DNA from: Pseudomonas putida NBRC 14164
Lineage (GTDB): Bacteria; Pseudomonadota; Gammaproteobacteria; Pseudomonadales; Pseudomonadaceae
NCBI RefSeq assembly: GCF_000412675.1
Contig: NC_021505.1
Location: 5,884,501 to 5,948,500 of the forward strand
DNA length: 64,000 bases
Reading direction: 5' to 3'
A program made the translations under genes and the position numbers. Positions 52,428 to 62,333 of this stretch are shown here, piece by piece. Position 1 is the first letter of the stretch. Each line of letters begins with the position of its first letter. The notes under the pieces are model-generated. The model searched no databases, had not been told where the DNA came from, and worked only from the letters and a program-made list of their open reading frames with translations.

Positions 52428-53491
52428 TGCGCATCCTCGTCGAAGGTGACCTTCTGGCCAGGCTTCAGGCTGTTCACACCTGCGGTAACGACGCGCTCAC
52501 CGGGCTGCACGCCCGACGTCAGCACGATGCTGTCGGCGGTGCGTTCGATCAGCGCCACGTCACGGGTTGCAACGGTCTTCTGCTGCGTATCGATCACCCA
52601 CACCTGGGTCTTGCCGTCACGCTCGAGCAAGGCACTGCGGGGCAGTTCGCTGCGGGGCGTGACTTGCGAGCTCAAGGTCACGCTGATCGCGGTGCCCAGG
52701 TGAAAGGCCGCAGGCGTGCCGGCCAAGGTCAGGCGGGCGCGGCGGGTGCGGGTGGTGGCGTCGGCCTGAGGTTCCAGTTCGCGCAGCGTGGCGGTGGTGT
52801 TGATGGTGGGGTCGAGCTGCGAGGCGACGGTGAAGGTCAGGCCACTGCTCAGTTGTTCGGCCAGGCCGATGGGCAGGTCGATCACCGCTTCCTTCACGTC
52901 CGGACGGGCCAGGGTCACCACGGCCTGGCCGGCCGTTACGGTTTGCCCGGCTTCGGCCTGCCAGGCGGTAATCACGGCGGCGTGGTCGGTGCGCAGGGTG
53001 CTGTAGTCGAGCTGGTCACGGGCCTGGCTGAGCGCAGAGCGCGCCTGCTCCAGCGCTGCGCTGGTGGTTTTCAGGTTGGTCTGGGCGATATCCAGCTGGG
53101 CCTGGGCGCCAACGCCGCGGTCATAAAGCTGTTGCTGGCGACGGGCATCGGCCTGGGCGTTGATCCACTGCGCCTGCACCTTGGCCAGGTCGCCTTCGGC
53201 GGCGCGCAGCTGGTTCTGCTGGTCGGTCGGGTCGAGGGTGGCCAGGGTGTCGCCCGGCTTCACCTGGGCGCCCACATCCAGCCAACGCCGGGCAATGCGT
53301 CCGGAAACACGAAAGCCCAAGGTACTTTCAAAACGCGCCTGGATACTGCCGGCGAAGCGGCCCAGTTGCGACTGCACCTGGGGTTCGACCTTGACCGACA
53401 GCACCGGCCGAATCGGCTCTGGTGCTTCTTCTTCGCTACTGCAGCCAGCCAGCAATACGCCGGCCGACAGCATCAGCAGCAGGCGTTTCAT
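52424..53491 (-). CDS. RND membrane-fusion lipoprotein 2 (TriB-like)
   Basis: This 355-residue periplasmic adaptor has a lipobox (MLSAGVLLAGCSSEEE). Lipoyl-like half-motifs (RWLDVGAQVKPGDTLATLDP), a helical hairpin of about 70 residues and beta-barrel domains follow. It bridges the inner-membrane pump and an outer-membrane channel not encoded here. It overlaps both neighbours by 4 bases (ATGA), so production is tightly coupled. Confidence 0.88.
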   Translation of the reverse strand: MKRLLLMLSAGVLLAGCSSEEEAPEPIRPVLSVKVEPQVQSQLGRFAGSIQARFESTLGFRVSGRIARRWLDVGAQVKPGDTLATLDPTDQQNQLRAAEGDLAKVQAQWINAQADARRQQQLYDRGVGAQAQLDIAQTNLKTTSAALEQARSALSQARDQLDYSTLRTDHAAVITAWQAEAGQTVTAGQAVVTLARPDVKEAVIDLPIGLAEQLSSGLTFTVASQLDPTINTTATLRELEPQADATTRTRRARLTLAGTPAAFHLGTAISVTLSSQVTPRSELPRSALLERDGKTQVWVIDTQQKTVATRDVALIERTADSIVLTSGVQPGERVVTAGVNSLKPGQKVTFDEDAQ

Positions 53492-54576
53492 AGCTCACCC
53501 CCTTGGGCCTTGGCGTCGACCTTCTGCACCTGCATGCCGGGGTGCAGCAACTGCCCGCCAGTGACCACCACGGTTTCGCCGCCCTTCAGGCCGCTGGCGA
53601 CCACAATCTTGCCGGTGAGATAACGGCTGACTTCGACTTTGCGCAATTCCACCTTGTCGCCCTCGCCCACCACCCACACGGCGGGGTCATGCAGGGCCTT
53701 GGTCAGCGCCGACCACGGCAGTTCGACGCTGGGCCGGCCCTGGGCATTGGTGGAGGCGGTGACTGGTGCACCCAGTTGCATGCCGGGTGGCACGTCTTTA
53801 AGGCCCACCTTGACCTGCACCGTGCCGCTTTGCGCCGACACCGTGGGCGTGATTTCGCGCACGAAACCCTGCGCCTGGACCTTGGGGTCGTCCAGCAGGC
53901 TCACGACTACCCCGGCATCGCTGGGCGGCGCCACCAGCAGCGACTCGTAGACATTGAACACCGCATCGCGGTCGCCATCGACGGCCAGGCTGAAGATCGG
54001 CATGGTCGCCTGCACCACCTGGCCGACTTCGGCCTGGCGCTCGGTGATCACCCCGGCGGCCTCGGAGACCAGTGCGGTGTAGCTGAGTTGCTCGTTGGCA
54101 TTGGCCAGTTGCGCCTGGGCGGCCTTGAGCGCGCTCTGATTGCTGCGCAGCGCGGCCTCGGCAGCATCGTATTCGCTCTGGCTGGTGTAGCCCTTGGGCA
54201 GCAGTTTTTGCTGGCGCACGAAGGCGGCGCTGGTCTGGGTGACCCGCGCCTGCGCGGCGAATACTTCGGCCTTGGCCGAGTCGACGTTGTTCTGCAGGTC
54301 TTTCGGGTCCAGCCGGGCCAGCACCTGGTTGGCCTTGACGTGATCGCCAACATCGACGCTGCGCGAAATGATCTTGCCGCCGACACGGAACGACAGATCA
54401 GTCTGCACCCGCGCCTGCACGTCGCCGGTCAGGGTGACCCTGGCAGCGAAATCGGTGGACTGGACCTGTTGCACACCCACCCGAGGCAGCGTCTCGGGGA
54501 CCTCTTCCTTGCTACAGCCGGTGAGCATGTAAAGCAGCCCCAGGCAGACGACCGACAGCGGACGCATCAACGCCAT
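53488..54576 (-). CDS. RND membrane-fusion lipoprotein 1 (TriA-like)
   Basis: This 362-residue adaptor has a lipobox LYMLTGCSKEE. The lipoyl-like segment RSVDVGDHVKANQVLARLDP is followed by an alpha-helical hairpin. It is related to, but distinct from, the second adaptor. ATG 54576 is preferred over 54597 because AAGGAGC lies 6-7 bases upstream. It is the first gene of the three-gene efflux operon. No regulator gene adjoins it. Confidence 0.87.
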   Translation of the reverse strand: MALMRPLSVVCLGLLYMLTGCSKEEVPETLPRVGVQQVQSTDFAARVTLTGDVQARVQTDLSFRVGGKIISRSVDVGDHVKANQVLARLDPKDLQNNVDSAKAEVFAAQARVTQTSAAFVRQQKLLPKGYTSQSEYDAAEAALRSNQSALKAAQAQLANANEQLSYTALVSEAAGVITERQAEVGQVVQATMPIFSLAVDGDRDAVFNVYESLLVAPPSDAGVVVSLLDDPKVQAQGFVREITPTVSAQSGTVQVKVGLKDVPPGMQLGAPVTASTNAQGRPSVELPWSALTKALHDPAVWVVGEGDKVELRKVEVSRYLTGKIVVASGLKGGETVVVTGGQLLHPGMQVQKVDAKAQGGEL

Positions 54577-54685
54577 GCTGGCTCCTTGCTCGTGCACAAA
54601 TGATTTGTGGAATGCGACTGTGAGCGTAGTTCAGGGTTCGATAAACATCACTGACGCGGATCAGTTCGGCATTTTCACAGCCTGT

Positions 54686-54786
54686 GCCGGCCTCTTCGCG
54701 GGTGAACCCGCTCCCACAGAGATCGTGCATATGCTGAATCCTGTGCAGTACCTGTGGGAGCGGGTTCACCCGCGAAAGGGCCGGTC
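54686..54786. repeat. Inverted REP pair next to the RAYT gene
   Basis: The left arm has CGCGGGTGAACCCGCTCCCA and the right arm TGTGGGAGCGGGTTCACCCG. The spacer is about 40 bases. It stands 88 bases before the RAYT start, the usual placement of the REPs that a RAYT mobilises. The 297-base gap 54577-54873 holds this pair and no other gene. Confidence 0.88.
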
Positions 54787-54873
54787 CTGCCATATCCAGA
54801 AATCATCTGCTTCCCTGGGGGTGCAACACAGCCACTACCTTGGGATGTTGATCTCTATTCAAGGAAGAACCTG

Positions 54874-55329
54874 ATGCCCAGGGCCCAATCCCATCTGCTT
54901 CGTCGTGGTCGCTATTCAGAACTTGGCAGGCTGTATCTGCTGACCACTGTTACCCATCAGCGCAAGCCGCTATTCGATGACTTCCACCATGCCCGGTTAG
55001 TCATTCACCAATTGCGGCAAGCCGATCAGGAGCACGCCTGCCGCTCACTGGCGTGGGTGCTGATGCCAGACCATCTGCATTGGCTGATCGAGCTGAAAGG
55101 AACAACACTGGCTACCCTGATGCGCAGGTTCAAGTCCCGCTCCAGTCTCGCATTACATCAGGCAGGGGTTAGGCATGACCCGGTATGGCAGCCTGGGTAT
55201 CAGGACCGAGCATTGAGAACGGAGGAAAGCATGGTGCATGTAGCCCGGTACATTGTTGCCAATCCATTGAGGGCTGGATTGGTCAGAAGTGTCCGGGAAT
55301 ATCCACACTGGGATGCAGTATGGCTTTGA
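54874..55329 (+). CDS. REP-associated tyrosine transposase (RAYT, TnpA-REP)
   Basis: This 151-residue single-domain Y1-HUH enzyme of the IS200/IS605-like RAYT family has the metal-binding HxH in MPDHLHWLIE. The catalytic tyrosine lies in VARYIVANPLRAGLV. It nicks single-stranded REP hairpins and is thought to spread REP/REPIN elements. AAGGAAG (54861-54867) fixes ATG 54874; the longer frame runs through the REP. It is flanked on both sides by palindromes and is not part of an operon. Confidence 0.92.
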   Translation: MPRAQSHLLRRGRYSELGRLYLLTTVTHQRKPLFDDFHHARLVIHQLRQADQEHACRSLAWVLMPDHLHWLIELKGTTLATLMRRFKSRSSLALHQAGVRHDPVWQPGYQDRALRTEESMVHVARYIVANPLRAGLVRSVREYPHWDAVWL

Positions 55330-55344
55330 TTCGATGCTGGAGCC

Positions 55345-55384
55345 TTCGCGGCGGTTCGGCGCGAAAGGGCCGAACCGCCGCGAA
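55345..55384. repeat. Strong palindrome after the RAYT gene
   Basis: TTCGCGGCGGTTCGGC, an 8-base loop GCGAAAGG, then the exact reverse complement: a perfect 16-bp stem. It lies between convergent RAYT and spuH. The sequence is a REP-like variant with a GGCGGTTC core that differs from the classes elsewhere in the window. Confidence 0.85.
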
Positions 55385-55393
55385 AGGGCCGGG

Positions 55394-56287
55394 TCAGGCC
55401 GACGCAGCTACCTGTGTCGGGCGCTTGACCTGCGGCTGCGAAGCGTTGGCCGCAGCGCCTTCCTCGATCGCCTGCTGAATCGCCTTGCGACGACGCTCTT
55501 CGCTGCGGCGGCTGAAGTACCAGACAAAGAAGGTCACCAGCGACACCGACAGCAGGATCAGGCTGGCCACGGCGTTGATCTCCGGCTTCACGCCCAGGCG
55601 CACTGCCGAGAACACTTCCATCGGCAAGGTGGTCGAACCCGGGCCGGACACGAAGCTGGCCAGCACCAGGTCATCCAGCGACAGCGCGAACGACATCATG
55701 CCGCCCGCCGCCAGCGACGGCGCGATCATCGGGATGGTGATCAGGAAGAACACCTTCCACGGCTTGGCACCCAGGTCCATTGCCGCTTCTTCGATCGACA
55801 GGTCCAGCTCACGCAGCCGCGCCGATACAACCACCGCCACATACGCCGCACAGAACGTGGTGTGGGCGATCCAGATAGTGACGATACCGCGCTCCTGCGG
55901 CCAGCCGATCATCTGCGCCATGGCCACGAACAGCAGCAACAGCGACAGACCGGTGATCACTTCAGGCATTACCAGCGGCGCGGTGACCAGGCCACCGAAC
56001 AGCGTACGGCCCTTGAAGCGGGTGACCCGGGTCAGCACGAAGGCCGCCAGCGTACCCAGCGCCACCGCCGCCACCGCCGTGTAGCAGGCGATTTCCAGCG
56101 AGCGCATCACCGACCCCATCAACTGGGTGTTGTCGAGCAGGCCGACGTACCACTTGATCGACCAGCCCCCCCACACTGTCACCAGTTTGGAGGCGTTGAA
56201 CGAGTAGATCACCAGGATCAGCATCGGCAGGTAGATGAACAGCAAGCCGAGCACCAGCATCAGCTTGGAGAAACTGAAGCGTTTCAT
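55394..56287 (-). CDS. spuH: Polyamine ABC transporter permease (PotI/SpuH type)
   Basis: This 297-residue inner-membrane permease has six hydrophobic segments. PotI-type sequence includes IYSFNASKLVTVWGGWSIKW and the loop EEAAMDLGAKPWKVFFLITI. It is the last gene of the spuDEFGH unit, overlapping spuG by 4 bases. The C-terminal tail after about residue 270 is alanine- and glutamine-rich and probably cytoplasmic. Confidence 0.9.
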   Translation of the reverse strand: MKRFSFSKLMLVLGLLFIYLPMLILVIYSFNASKLVTVWGGWSIKWYVGLLDNTQLMGSVMRSLEIACYTAVAAVALGTLAAFVLTRVTRFKGRTLFGGLVTAPLVMPEVITGLSLLLLFVAMAQMIGWPQERGIVTIWIAHTTFCAAYVAVVVSARLRELDLSIEEAAMDLGAKPWKVFFLITIPMIAPSLAAGGMMSFALSLDDLVLASFVSGPGSTTLPMEVFSAVRLGVKPEINAVASLILLSVSLVTFFVWYFSRRSEERRRKAIQQAIEEGAAANASQPQVKRPTQVAASA

Positions 56288-57204
56288 GCGCGGCCCTCCA
56301 TTTCTTTGGCCTGGCTGCGGTTGAACAGCAGGATCGGCACAATCAGGATCGCCAGCATCACTACCGCAAGCGCAGAGGCTACCGGCCAGTCACGGTTGTT
56401 GAAGAACTCCTGCCACAGCACTTTACCGATCATCAGGGTTTCCGGGCCGCCGAGCAGTTCAGGGATCACGAACTCGCCCACCACCGGGATGAACACCAGC
56501 ATGCAGCCGGCGATGATGCCGTTTTTCGACAGCGGCACGGTAATTTTCCAGAAGCTGTTGAAGGTGCTCGAACCCAGGTCGGATGCAGCCTCAAGCAGGC
56601 TCGGGTCATGCTTCACCAGGTTGGCGAACAGCGGCAGGATCATGAACGGCAGGTACGAATAGACCACACCGATGTACACCGCCAGGTTGGTGTTGAGGAT
56701 CTGCAGCGGCTGGTCGATCAACCCGGTCCACATCAGGAAGCCGTTGAGCAGGCCGTTGTTGCTGAGAATGCCCATCCAGGCATAGACGCGGATCAGGATC
56801 GCGGTCCAGGTCGGCATCATGATCAGCAGCAGCAGGACGGTCTGGGTTTCCTTCTTGGCGTTGGCAATGGCGTAGGCCATCGGGAAGCCGATCAGCAGGC
56901 ACAGCAGGGTGCTGAAGAACGCCATCTTCAACGAGCCCAGGTAAGCCGAGAGGTACAGCTCATCCTCGGTCAACAAGCCATAGTTGGCCAGGTTGAGCAC
57001 CAACTGGATCTTGTCTTCGACGTAGCTGTAGATCTCGGTATACGGCGGGATCGCCACGTCGGCTTCGGCGAAGCTGATCTTCAGCACGATGAAGAACGGC
57101 AGCATGAAGAACAGGAACAGCCAGATGAACGGCACGCCGATCACCACGTGCCGCCCCCGCGGGGTCAGGCGCTGGAAGGCTCGCTTGAGCTTGCGCAGTT
57201 TCAT
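56284..57204 (-). CDS. spuG: Polyamine ABC transporter permease (PotH/SpuG type)
   Basis: This 306-residue PotH-type permease has about six membrane segments. It contains VIGVPFIWLFLFFMLPFFIV and SLLEAASDLGSSTFNSFWKI as the cytoplasmic coupling loop. ATG 57204 overlaps the spuF stop codon in the ATGA arrangement; the longer frame upstream is not used. It pairs with SpuH to form the channel. Confidence 0.92.
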   Translation of the reverse strand: MKLRKLKRAFQRLTPRGRHVVIGVPFIWLFLFFMLPFFIVLKISFAEADVAIPPYTEIYSYVEDKIQLVLNLANYGLLTEDELYLSAYLGSLKMAFFSTLLCLLIGFPMAYAIANAKKETQTVLLLLIMMPTWTAILIRVYAWMGILSNNGLLNGFLMWTGLIDQPLQILNTNLAVYIGVVYSYLPFMILPLFANLVKHDPSLLEAASDLGSSTFNSFWKITVPLSKNGIIAGCMLVFIPVVGEFVIPELLGGPETLMIGKVLWQEFFNNRDWPVASALAVVMLAILIVPILLFNRSQAKEMEGRA

Positions 57205-58343
57205 GACCGCAGTACCACGCCGCTGTCGTCTTCCCACCACACGTACACTTCATCGCCCCAGGTCGGGCGGGTACCCTGGCGCTCGGCGTTGGCGACGAAC
57301 GACTGCACAACCTTGCCGCTCGGCAACTCCACGTAGAACACCGAGTGGCCACCCAGGTAGGCGATGTCGTGCACCTTGCCGCGCGACCAGTTGTGCTCGA
57401 AATCCGGCTGTTTGGTGGTTACCAGCAGCTTTTCCGGGCGCAGCGCGTAGGTGATGTGCTTGTCTTCCACCGAGGTGGTGATGCCGTGGCCCACGTAGAT
57501 CTTGCGCTCAAGCTCCGGGCTGGCAATGATCGCGTAGCCTTCGGCATCATCGACCACATCACCTTCGAAGAGGTTGACGTTACCGATGAACTCGCACACC
57601 AGGCGGCTGGTCGGCGTTTCGTAGATGTCCACGGGCGAGCCGATCTGGGCAATCCAGCCCAGGTGCATGATGGCAATGCGCTGGGCCATGGTCATGGCCT
57701 CTTCCTGGTCGTGGGTCACCATCACGCAGGTCACGCCCACGCGTTCGATGATCTCTACCAGTTCCAGCTGCATCTGCGAACGCAGTTTCTTGTCCAGCGC
57801 ACCCATCGGCTCGTCGAGCAGCAGCAGCTTGGGGCGCTTGGCCAGGGAGCGGGCCAGGGCTACGCGCTGACGCTGTCCACCGGACAGCTGGTGCGGCTTG
57901 CGCTTGGCGTACTGGGTCATGTGCACCAGCTTGAGCATCTCGGCCACGCGGGCGTCGATGTCAGCCTTGGGCAGCTTGTCCTGCTGCAGGCCGAAGGCGA
58001 TGTTCTGTGCCACGGTCATGTGTGGGAACAGGGCGTAGGACTGGAACATCATGTTGATAGGCCGCTCGTAGGGCGGCATGTCGGTGATGTCGACGCCGTC
58101 GAGCAGGATCCGCCCTTCGGTAGGGCGCTCGAAGCCGGCCAGCATGCGCAGCAGGGTCGATTTGCCGGAACCGGAGCCACCCAGCAGGGCGAAGATCTCG
58201 CCTTTGCGGATTTCCAGTGACACATCGTCTACGGCGATGGTTTCGTCGAACTTCTTCGTGACCCGGTCGATTTTGACCAGCACCTGCTTGGGTTGCTGGC
58301 CACCCTCGAGGGCTTTCTTATAGGCACCGGAGGCAACTGCCAT
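57201..58343 (-). CDS. spuF: Polyamine ABC transporter ATP-binding protein (PotG/SpuF type)
   Basis: This 380-residue ATPase has Walker A LGGSGSGKST (GxxGxGKS, with glycine where proline is usual), signature [13 protein letters not shown] and Walker B LLLLDEPMGALDKK. A long TOBE-type C-terminal domain (about 285-380) follows. ATG 58343 with GGAG about 9 bases upstream is preferred over 58361. It powers uptake of putrescine/spermidine through SpuG and SpuH. Confidence 0.92.
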   Translation of the reverse strand: MAVASGAYKKALEGGQQPKQVLVKIDRVTKKFDETIAVDDVSLEIRKGEIFALLGGSGSGKSTLLRMLAGFERPTEGRILLDGVDITDMPPYERPINMMFQSYALFPHMTVAQNIAFGLQQDKLPKADIDARVAEMLKLVHMTQYAKRKPHQLSGGQRQRVALARSLAKRPKLLLLDEPMGALDKKLRSQMQLELVEIIERVGVTCVMVTHDQEEAMTMAQRIAIMHLGWIAQIGSPVDIYETPTSRLVCEFIGNVNLFEGDVVDDAEGYAIIASPELERKIYVGHGITTSVEDKHITYALRPEKLLVTTKQPDFEHNWSRGKVHDIAYLGGHSVFYVELPSGKVVQSFVANAERQGTRPTWGDEVYVWWEDDSGVVLRS

Positions 58344-58370
58344 GAGTGAAACTCCCAACAAGATTTGTGT

Positions 58371-58395
58371 GCCCGCCCCTGCTTGGGCGGCGGGC
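58371..58395 (-). other. Intercistronic hairpin between spuE and spuF
   Basis: GCCCGCC ... GGCGGGC forms a 7-bp GC stem (58371-58377 with 58389-58395) in the gap after spuE. It could lower transcription into spuF and stabilise the upstream binding-protein mRNA. Confidence 0.5.
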
Positions 58396-58403
58396 CTGGA
58401 TTG

Positions 58404-59567
<1,164 letters not shown>

Positions 59568-59618
59568 TTACCTTCGCAGCTTCGATGCCGCAATCAACAA
59601 TTGCCTTTCACTGGCTCC

Positions 59619-59638
59619 GGGCCGGTAAAGCCCGGCCC
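59619..59638 (-). other. Intercistronic hairpin between spuD and spuE
   Basis: GGGCCGG-TAAAGC-CCGGCCC is a perfect 7-bp GC stem 18 bases after the spuD stop. No U-run follows, so it more likely protects mRNA or attenuates than terminates fully. Confidence 0.5.
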
Positions 59639-59656
59639 AGAGGTGTCGCATCGGGC

Positions 59657-60754
59657 TTATTTGCCCGATTTGATCTTGGTCCAGCTGCGGGTGATCACAC
59701 GCTGCACAGAAGCGTCAGGCGCAGCGATTGCGTACAGCTGCTTCTTCACTTCGGCAGGCGGGTAAATGCTCGGGTCACCGCTGATGTCTTTATCCACCAG
59801 CGCAGTGGCAGCCTGGTTGCCGTTCGGGAAGCGCACGGCGTTGGTGATCTCGGCCATGATTTCCGGCTGCAGCAGGAAGTTCATGAACTGGTAGGCCTCA
59901 TCCTTGTGCTCGGCATCTTTCGGGATGGCGACCATGTCGTAGAAAGTACCGGCGCCTTCCTTCGGAATGACGTAGTCCACTTTGACTTTGTCGCCGGCTT
60001 CGTGGGCACGTGCCTTGGACTGCTCCAGGTCACCCGAGTAACCGACGGCTACACAGATGTTGCCGTTGGCCATGTCGCCGATGTACTTGGAGGAGTGGAA
60101 ATAGGTGATCGAAGGACGAATCTTGAGGAACAGGTCCTCGGCGGCCTTCAGGTCTTCTTTCTTGGTGCTGTCGCTCGGCAGGCCCAGGTAGTGCAGCGCG
60201 GCCGGGATCATTTCGGTCGGTGCATCCAGGAAGCTCACACCGCAGCTTTTGAGCTTGGCAATGTTCTCAGGCTTGAACACGACGTCCCACGAGTCGATCT
60301 TGTCCACGCCCAGCGCGGCCTTGACCTTCTCCGGGTTGTAGCCGATGCCGATCGAGCCCCACATGTACGGGAAGGCGTGCTTGTTGTCCTTGTCGCTGGC
60401 ATCGCCAACGGCTTTGAGCAGGTCCGGATCGAGGTTTTTCCAGTTAGCCAGCTTGGAACGGTCCAGTTCCTCGTAAACCCCCGCCTTGATCTGCTTGGCC
60501 AGGAAGTTGTTGGACGGCACCACGATGTCGTAGCCCGACTTGCCTGCCAGCAGCTTGGCTTCGAGGGTTTCGTTGCTGTCGAAGACGTCGTACTTGACCT
60601 TGATACCGGTCTGCTTCTCGAACTTGGCGATGGTGTCCGGCGCGATGTAGTCCGACCAGTTGTAGACGTTCAACACCTTGTCGTCAGCCTGTGCAGCAGT
60701 AGCCATGGCACCCATCAGGGCTGCGGCCAGCAACGTCTTGCCCATTTTATTCAT
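59657..60754 (-). CDS. spuD: Periplasmic polyamine-binding protein (SpuD-like)
   Basis: This 365-residue PotF-family protein has a signal peptide ([20 protein letters not shown], cleavage near AQADD). [20 protein letters not shown] carries the conserved Trp and Ser/Asp of the polyamine pocket. It is the putrescine-binding partner by order and family. The gene is a clear paralogue of spuE next to it (shared [30 protein letters not shown]). It lies 169 bases after spuC, with its own regulatory-looking gap. Confidence 0.9.
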   Translation of the reverse strand: MNKMGKTLLAAALMGAMATAAQADDKVLNVYNWSDYIAPDTIAKFEKQTGIKVKYDVFDSNETLEAKLLAGKSGYDIVVPSNNFLAKQIKAGVYEELDRSKLANWKNLDPDLLKAVGDASDKDNKHAFPYMWGSIGIGYNPEKVKAALGVDKIDSWDVVFKPENIAKLKSCGVSFLDAPTEMIPAALHYLGLPSDSTKKEDLKAAEDLFLKIRPSITYFHSSKYIGDMANGNICVAVGYSGDLEQSKARAHEAGDKVKVDYVIPKEGAGTFYDMVAIPKDAEHKDEAYQFMNFLLQPEIMAEITNAVRFPNGNQAATALVDKDISGDPSIYPPAEVKKQLYAIAAPDASVQRVITRSWTKIKSGK

Positions 60755-60822
60755 GCGTCATGCTCCAGAATTTTTATTTAGCCATCTGTTCAGCAGCCAG
60801 GACCTACGGTGCAGAGCGCGCG

Positions 60823-60839
60823 GCGACTGAATCAGTCGC
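60823..60839. promoter_or_regulatory. 17-bp dyad upstream of spuD, candidate operator
   Basis: GCGACTGA-A-TCAGTCGC is a perfect 8-bp inverted repeat with a single central base. It lies about 70 bases before the spuD start, in the gap after spuC. A protein-binding site is inferred; it could also form a short RNA hairpin. Confidence 0.5.
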
Positions 60840-60850
60840 TAGTCTGGCAA

Positions 60851-60890
60851 GTTACGAGGCTCTGTTTCAAGGAAAGCAGAGCCTTGTAAC
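60851..60890 (-). terminator. Hairpin in the spuC-spuD gap
   Basis: GTTACGAGGCTCTG (60851-60864) and CAGAGCCTTGTAAC (60877-60890) pair over 14 positions with one G-T wobble and a 12-base loop. It sits 34 bases after the spuC stop. With no clear U-run, it may be a partial terminator or mRNA-stability element. Confidence 0.5.
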
Positions 60891-60923
60891 GACTTAATGT
60901 CACATCGCTAGCCTAGCAAATGC

Positions 60924-62285
60924 CTACCGAATCGCCTCAAGGGTCAAGTCGAGGCATTTGCGTGCCTTTTCCACCAGTTCGTCGATTTCCGCATGGCTGA
61001 TGACCAGCGGCGGCGCGATGATCATGGTGTCACCCACCGCACGCATGATCAGGCCGTTTTCGAAGCAGAAGGTGCGGCAGATCATGCCCACGCCCTTGCC
61101 CTCGTAACGGCTGCGGGTGGCCTTGTCTTTCACCAGCTCGATCGCGCCAAGCATGCCAAGGCCGCGCACTTCACCCACCAGCGGGTGGTCCTGCAGCTCA
61201 CGCAAACGCTTTTGCAAATACGGTGCCGCTTCAGTACGCGCCTTCTCGACAATTTGCTCGTCGCGCAGGATGCGCAGGTTTTCCAGGCCCACCGCCGCCG
61301 CTACCGGGTGGCCCGAATAGGTGAAGCCGTGGTTGAAGTCACCGCCTTCGCTGATCACCTTGGCCACTTTGTCACGCACGATCACACCGCCCATGGGGAT
61401 GTAACCGGAGGTCAGGCCCTTGGCGATGGTCATCAGGTCGGGCTTGAGGTCGTAGTAATCAGAGCCGAACCACTCGCCGGTACGGCCGAAACCACAGATG
61501 ACTTCGTCGGCAACGAACAGGATGTCGTACTTGGCGAGAATCTCCTTCACCTTCGGCCAGTAGGTTTCCGGCGGGATGATCACGCCGCCTGCGCCCTGGA
61601 TAGGCTCGGCGATGAAGGCGGCGACGTTGTCTTCGCCGACTTCGAGGATTTTCTTCTCCAGCTGTTCGGCCGCCCAGATACCGAACGCATCCGGGGTCAT
61701 GTCACCGCCTTCGCCGAACCAGTACGGCTGCGGGATGTGCACGATGCCCGGGATCGGCAGGCCGCCCTGCTCGTGCATGCCGCTCATGCCGCCCAGGCAA
61801 GCACCGGCGAAGGTGGAGCCGTGGTAGCCGTTGATACGGCCGATGATGGTCTGCTTGTGCGGCTTGCCCTTCAACGCCCAGTAGTGGCGCACCATGCGCA
61901 GCACGGTGTCGTTGCCTTCGGAGCCGGAGCCGGTGAAGAACACATGGGTCATGCCCTCGGGCGCCACATCGGTAATGGCCTTGGCCAGTTCCAGTGCAGG
62001 CGGGTGGGCCGTCTGGAAGAACAGGTTGTAGTACGGCAGCTCGCGCATCTGCTTTTCTGCTGCCTGAACCAGCTCTTCACGGCCGTAACCCACCGCCACG
62101 CACCACAGGCCCGCCATGCCGTCGAGGATCTTGTGCCCCTCGCTGTCCCACAAATGCACCCCCTGGGCCTTGGTGATGATGCGCGGCCCCTTCTCCTTCA
62201 GCTGCTTGTAGTCACTGAAAGGTGCGAGATGGTGCTCCCCGCTCAGGGTTTGCCATTCACGGGTTTGCGGGTTGTTGGTGCTCAT
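60924..62285 (-). CDS. spuC: Putrescine-pyruvate aminotransferase
   Basis: This class-III PLP aminotransferase (453 residues) moves the amino group of putrescine and related polyamines to pyruvate, giving 4-aminobutanal and alanine. The PLP-binding lysine is K289 in TIAKGLTSGYIPMGG. FFTGSGSEGNDTVLRMVRHY binds the cofactor phosphate, and FVADEVICGFGRTG carries the pyridine-nitrogen Asp. It lies between the glutamine-synthetase-like gene and spuD, all leftward, which fits polyamine catabolism. Confidence 0.92.
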   Translation of the reverse strand: MSTNNPQTREWQTLSGEHHLAPFSDYKQLKEKGPRIITKAQGVHLWDSEGHKILDGMAGLWCVAVGYGREELVQAAEKQMRELPYYNLFFQTAHPPALELAKAITDVAPEGMTHVFFTGSGSEGNDTVLRMVRHYWALKGKPHKQTIIGRINGYHGSTFAGACLGGMSGMHEQGGLPIPGIVHIPQPYWFGEGGDMTPDAFGIWAAEQLEKKILEVGEDNVAAFIAEPIQGAGGVIIPPETYWPKVKEILAKYDILFVADEVICGFGRTGEWFGSDYYDLKPDLMTIAKGLTSGYIPMGGVIVRDKVAKVISEGGDFNHGFTYSGHPVAAAVGLENLRILRDEQIVEKARTEAAPYLQKRLRELQDHPLVGEVRGLGMLGAIELVKDKATRSRYEGKGVGMICRTFCFENGLIMRAVGDTMIIAPPLVISHAEIDELVEKARKCLDLTLEAIR

Positions 62286-62333
62286 GTGCTTCTCCGTTGT
62301 TCGACAGCCGCGCTCCAGCGGCCCCAGGGTTTA

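Noticed and set aside
2904-54786. Regularly recurring palindromes that might be read as CRISPR repeats
   Set aside because: They are isolated pairs hundreds to thousands of bases apart, with no spacer array and no cas genes; they are REP elements.
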